Assembly (NCBI GenBank): GCA_027030295.1
Contig: JALVFB010000029.1
Span: forward strand, 1-5,254
Origin: Hyphomicrobiales bacterium
Lineage (GTDB): Bacteria > Pseudomonadota > Alphaproteobacteria > Rhizobiales > Aestuariivirgaceae
Reading direction: 5' to 3'
DNA: 5,254 bases
Shown here piece by piece: positions 4,451-5,254 of the stretch; position 1 is the stretch's first letter; each line of letters begins with the position of its first letter. The notes beneath the pieces are model-generated. The model made no database searches and was not told where the DNA came from. It was given only the letters and a program-made list of their open reading frames with translations. The position numbers and the translations under genes are program-made.

Positions 4451-5254
4451 GTGTTCAGAGCACCGGCACATGCCTTTCGTCTGTTGCGCGCTACCCGCGT
4501 GCTGGCTCGTCATGGCGGCCTGTTCTCACCCGAACAGATGCGTGAGGCGCCTTTGCCCGCCCGCCTTGGCGTGCGCCTGCTCAGCCTCGGGCCGAAACCG
4601 CGAAAGGCCGACGAAAGCGATACGCTGTCCGCGATTTCCGCGGCGCTCGCGGAATTGGGGCCCAGCTGGATCAAGCTGGGGCAGTTTCTGGCCACGCGGC
4701 CCGATATCGTCGGGTTCGAACGCGCCGCGCAACTTTCGGAACTGCAGGACAGATTACCGCCCTTTCCGCAGGAACAGGCCGAGACCCGCATCGAAAGGGC
4801 GCTGGGCCGGCCGTTGAACGAATTGTTCACCGACATCGGCCCGCCGGTGGCCGCCGCCTCCATCGCCCAGGTGCACAAGGCGCGCACCAGTGATGGCCGC
4901 ACGGTGGCGGTGAAGGTGTTGCGCCCCGGCGTGAAGAAGCGTTTTCGGCGCGATCTGGAAAGCTTCTATTTCGCCGCCCGCGCCGCCGAGCGCTTGCACC
5001 CGCCTTCCAGACGGCTGAAGCCGGTGGAGGTGGTGGACACGCTCGCCCATTCCGTTCGCCTGGAAATGGACTTGCGCATGGAAGCCGCCGCCATGTCGGA
5101 AATGGCGGAGAACCTGAAGGACGATGCACAAGTGCGCATTCCGGCCGTGGACTGGGAGCGCACCGGCGAGGAGGTGCTGACCACCGAATGGATCGACGGC
5201 GTGCCCTTGTCCGACGTCGAGGGCCTCGGGCGCGCCGGTCACGATCCGGTGCGC
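4451..5254 (+). CDS. ubiB: UbiB-type ABC1/ADCK atypical kinase, ubiquinone biosynthesis (3' end cut off)
   Basis: UbiB is an atypical protein-kinase-like ATPase needed for ubiquinone synthesis. The 268 residues seen contain the family-specific K75-L76-G77-Q78 motif (SWIKLGQFLATRPD), the alanine-rich nucleotide loop that replaces the usual glycine loop (AAASIAQVH, 134-142), the VAVKV lysine (Lys155), the E205-x-D207 motif with Glu211 (LEMDLRMEAAA), and a hinge TTEWIDGVPL (244-253). The catalytic loop, DFG region and C-terminal membrane segments lie beyond the window. The N terminus (FRLLRATRVLARHGGLF) resembles alphaproteobacterial UbiB. The start is GTG 4451: GCGAGG lies 9 bases upstream, an in-frame stop at 4373-4375 limits extension, no in-frame ATG precedes it, and the first in-frame ATG (residue 30) would remove conserved sequence. 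It is separated from hemJ by two strong hairpins and is probably transcribed independently. Confidence 0.93.
   Translation, partial: MFRAPAHAFRLLRATRVLARHGGLFSPEQMREAPLPARLGVRLLSLGPKPRKADESDTLSAISAALAELGPSWIKLGQFLATRPDIVGFERAAQLSELQDRLPPFPQEQAETRIERALGRPLNELFTDIGPPVAAASIAQVHKARTSDGRTVAVKVLRPGVKKRFRRDLESFYFAARAAERLHPPSRRLKPVEVVDTLAHSVRLEMDLRMEAAAMSEMAENLKDDAQVRIPAVDWERTGEEVLTTEWIDGVPLSDVEGLGRAGHDPVR

Noticed and set aside
4254..4817. 187-residue + strand open frame overlapping the ubiB start
   Set aside because: It is in a different frame from ubiB, Arg/Pro/Cys-rich, without motifs, and covers well-conserved ubiB codons.

Overview
The window looks like a piece of an alphaproteobacterial chromosome with fairly high GC. 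The evidence is a HemE-HemJ gene pair (HemJ is the membrane protoporphyrinogen IX oxidase common in alphaproteobacteria), a UbiB of the short alphaproteobacterial type, and an intergenic region next to hemE that resembles the Caulobacter-type replication origin. No closer taxonomic placement is supported. All four genes read on the + strand.

Layout. Positions 1-181 hold a perfect 34-bp palindrome (39-72) and the leader of the first gene. Positions 182-2227 encode a full-length DUF255/YyaL-SSP411 family thioredoxin-fold protein. Positions 2228-2608 are non-coding and carry a cluster of DnaA-box-like sites, a parS-like ParB site and an A/T-richer stretch just before hemE: a candidate chromosomal oriC. 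A second, identical 19-bp parS-like copy lies upstream, inside the DUF255 gene (1991-2009). Then come hemE (2609-3649) and hemJ (3639-4073), overlapping by 11 bp and evidently co-transcribed. Positions 4074-4450 are non-coding: a long inverted repeat whose loop folds into two smaller hairpins (4084-4168), a second copy of the palindrome in inverse orientation (4179-4220), and about 230 bases with no recognisable gene. ubiB starts with GTG at 4451 and runs off the right end.

How the parts work together. HemE and HemJ catalyse two steps of the same route, uroporphyrinogen III to coproporphyrinogen III and protoporphyrinogen IX to protoporphyrin IX. UbiB supports ubiquinone synthesis, so the right half serves respiratory cofactors. 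The left intergenic region appears to join replication initiation (DnaA boxes) with origin segregation (parS): one parS-like site directly abuts the best DnaA box. Hand counts of G and C on the + strand suggest C excess left of this region and slight G excess right of it, the direction expected at an origin. The origin call is inference from sequence and has not been tested by whole-genome skew or experiment.
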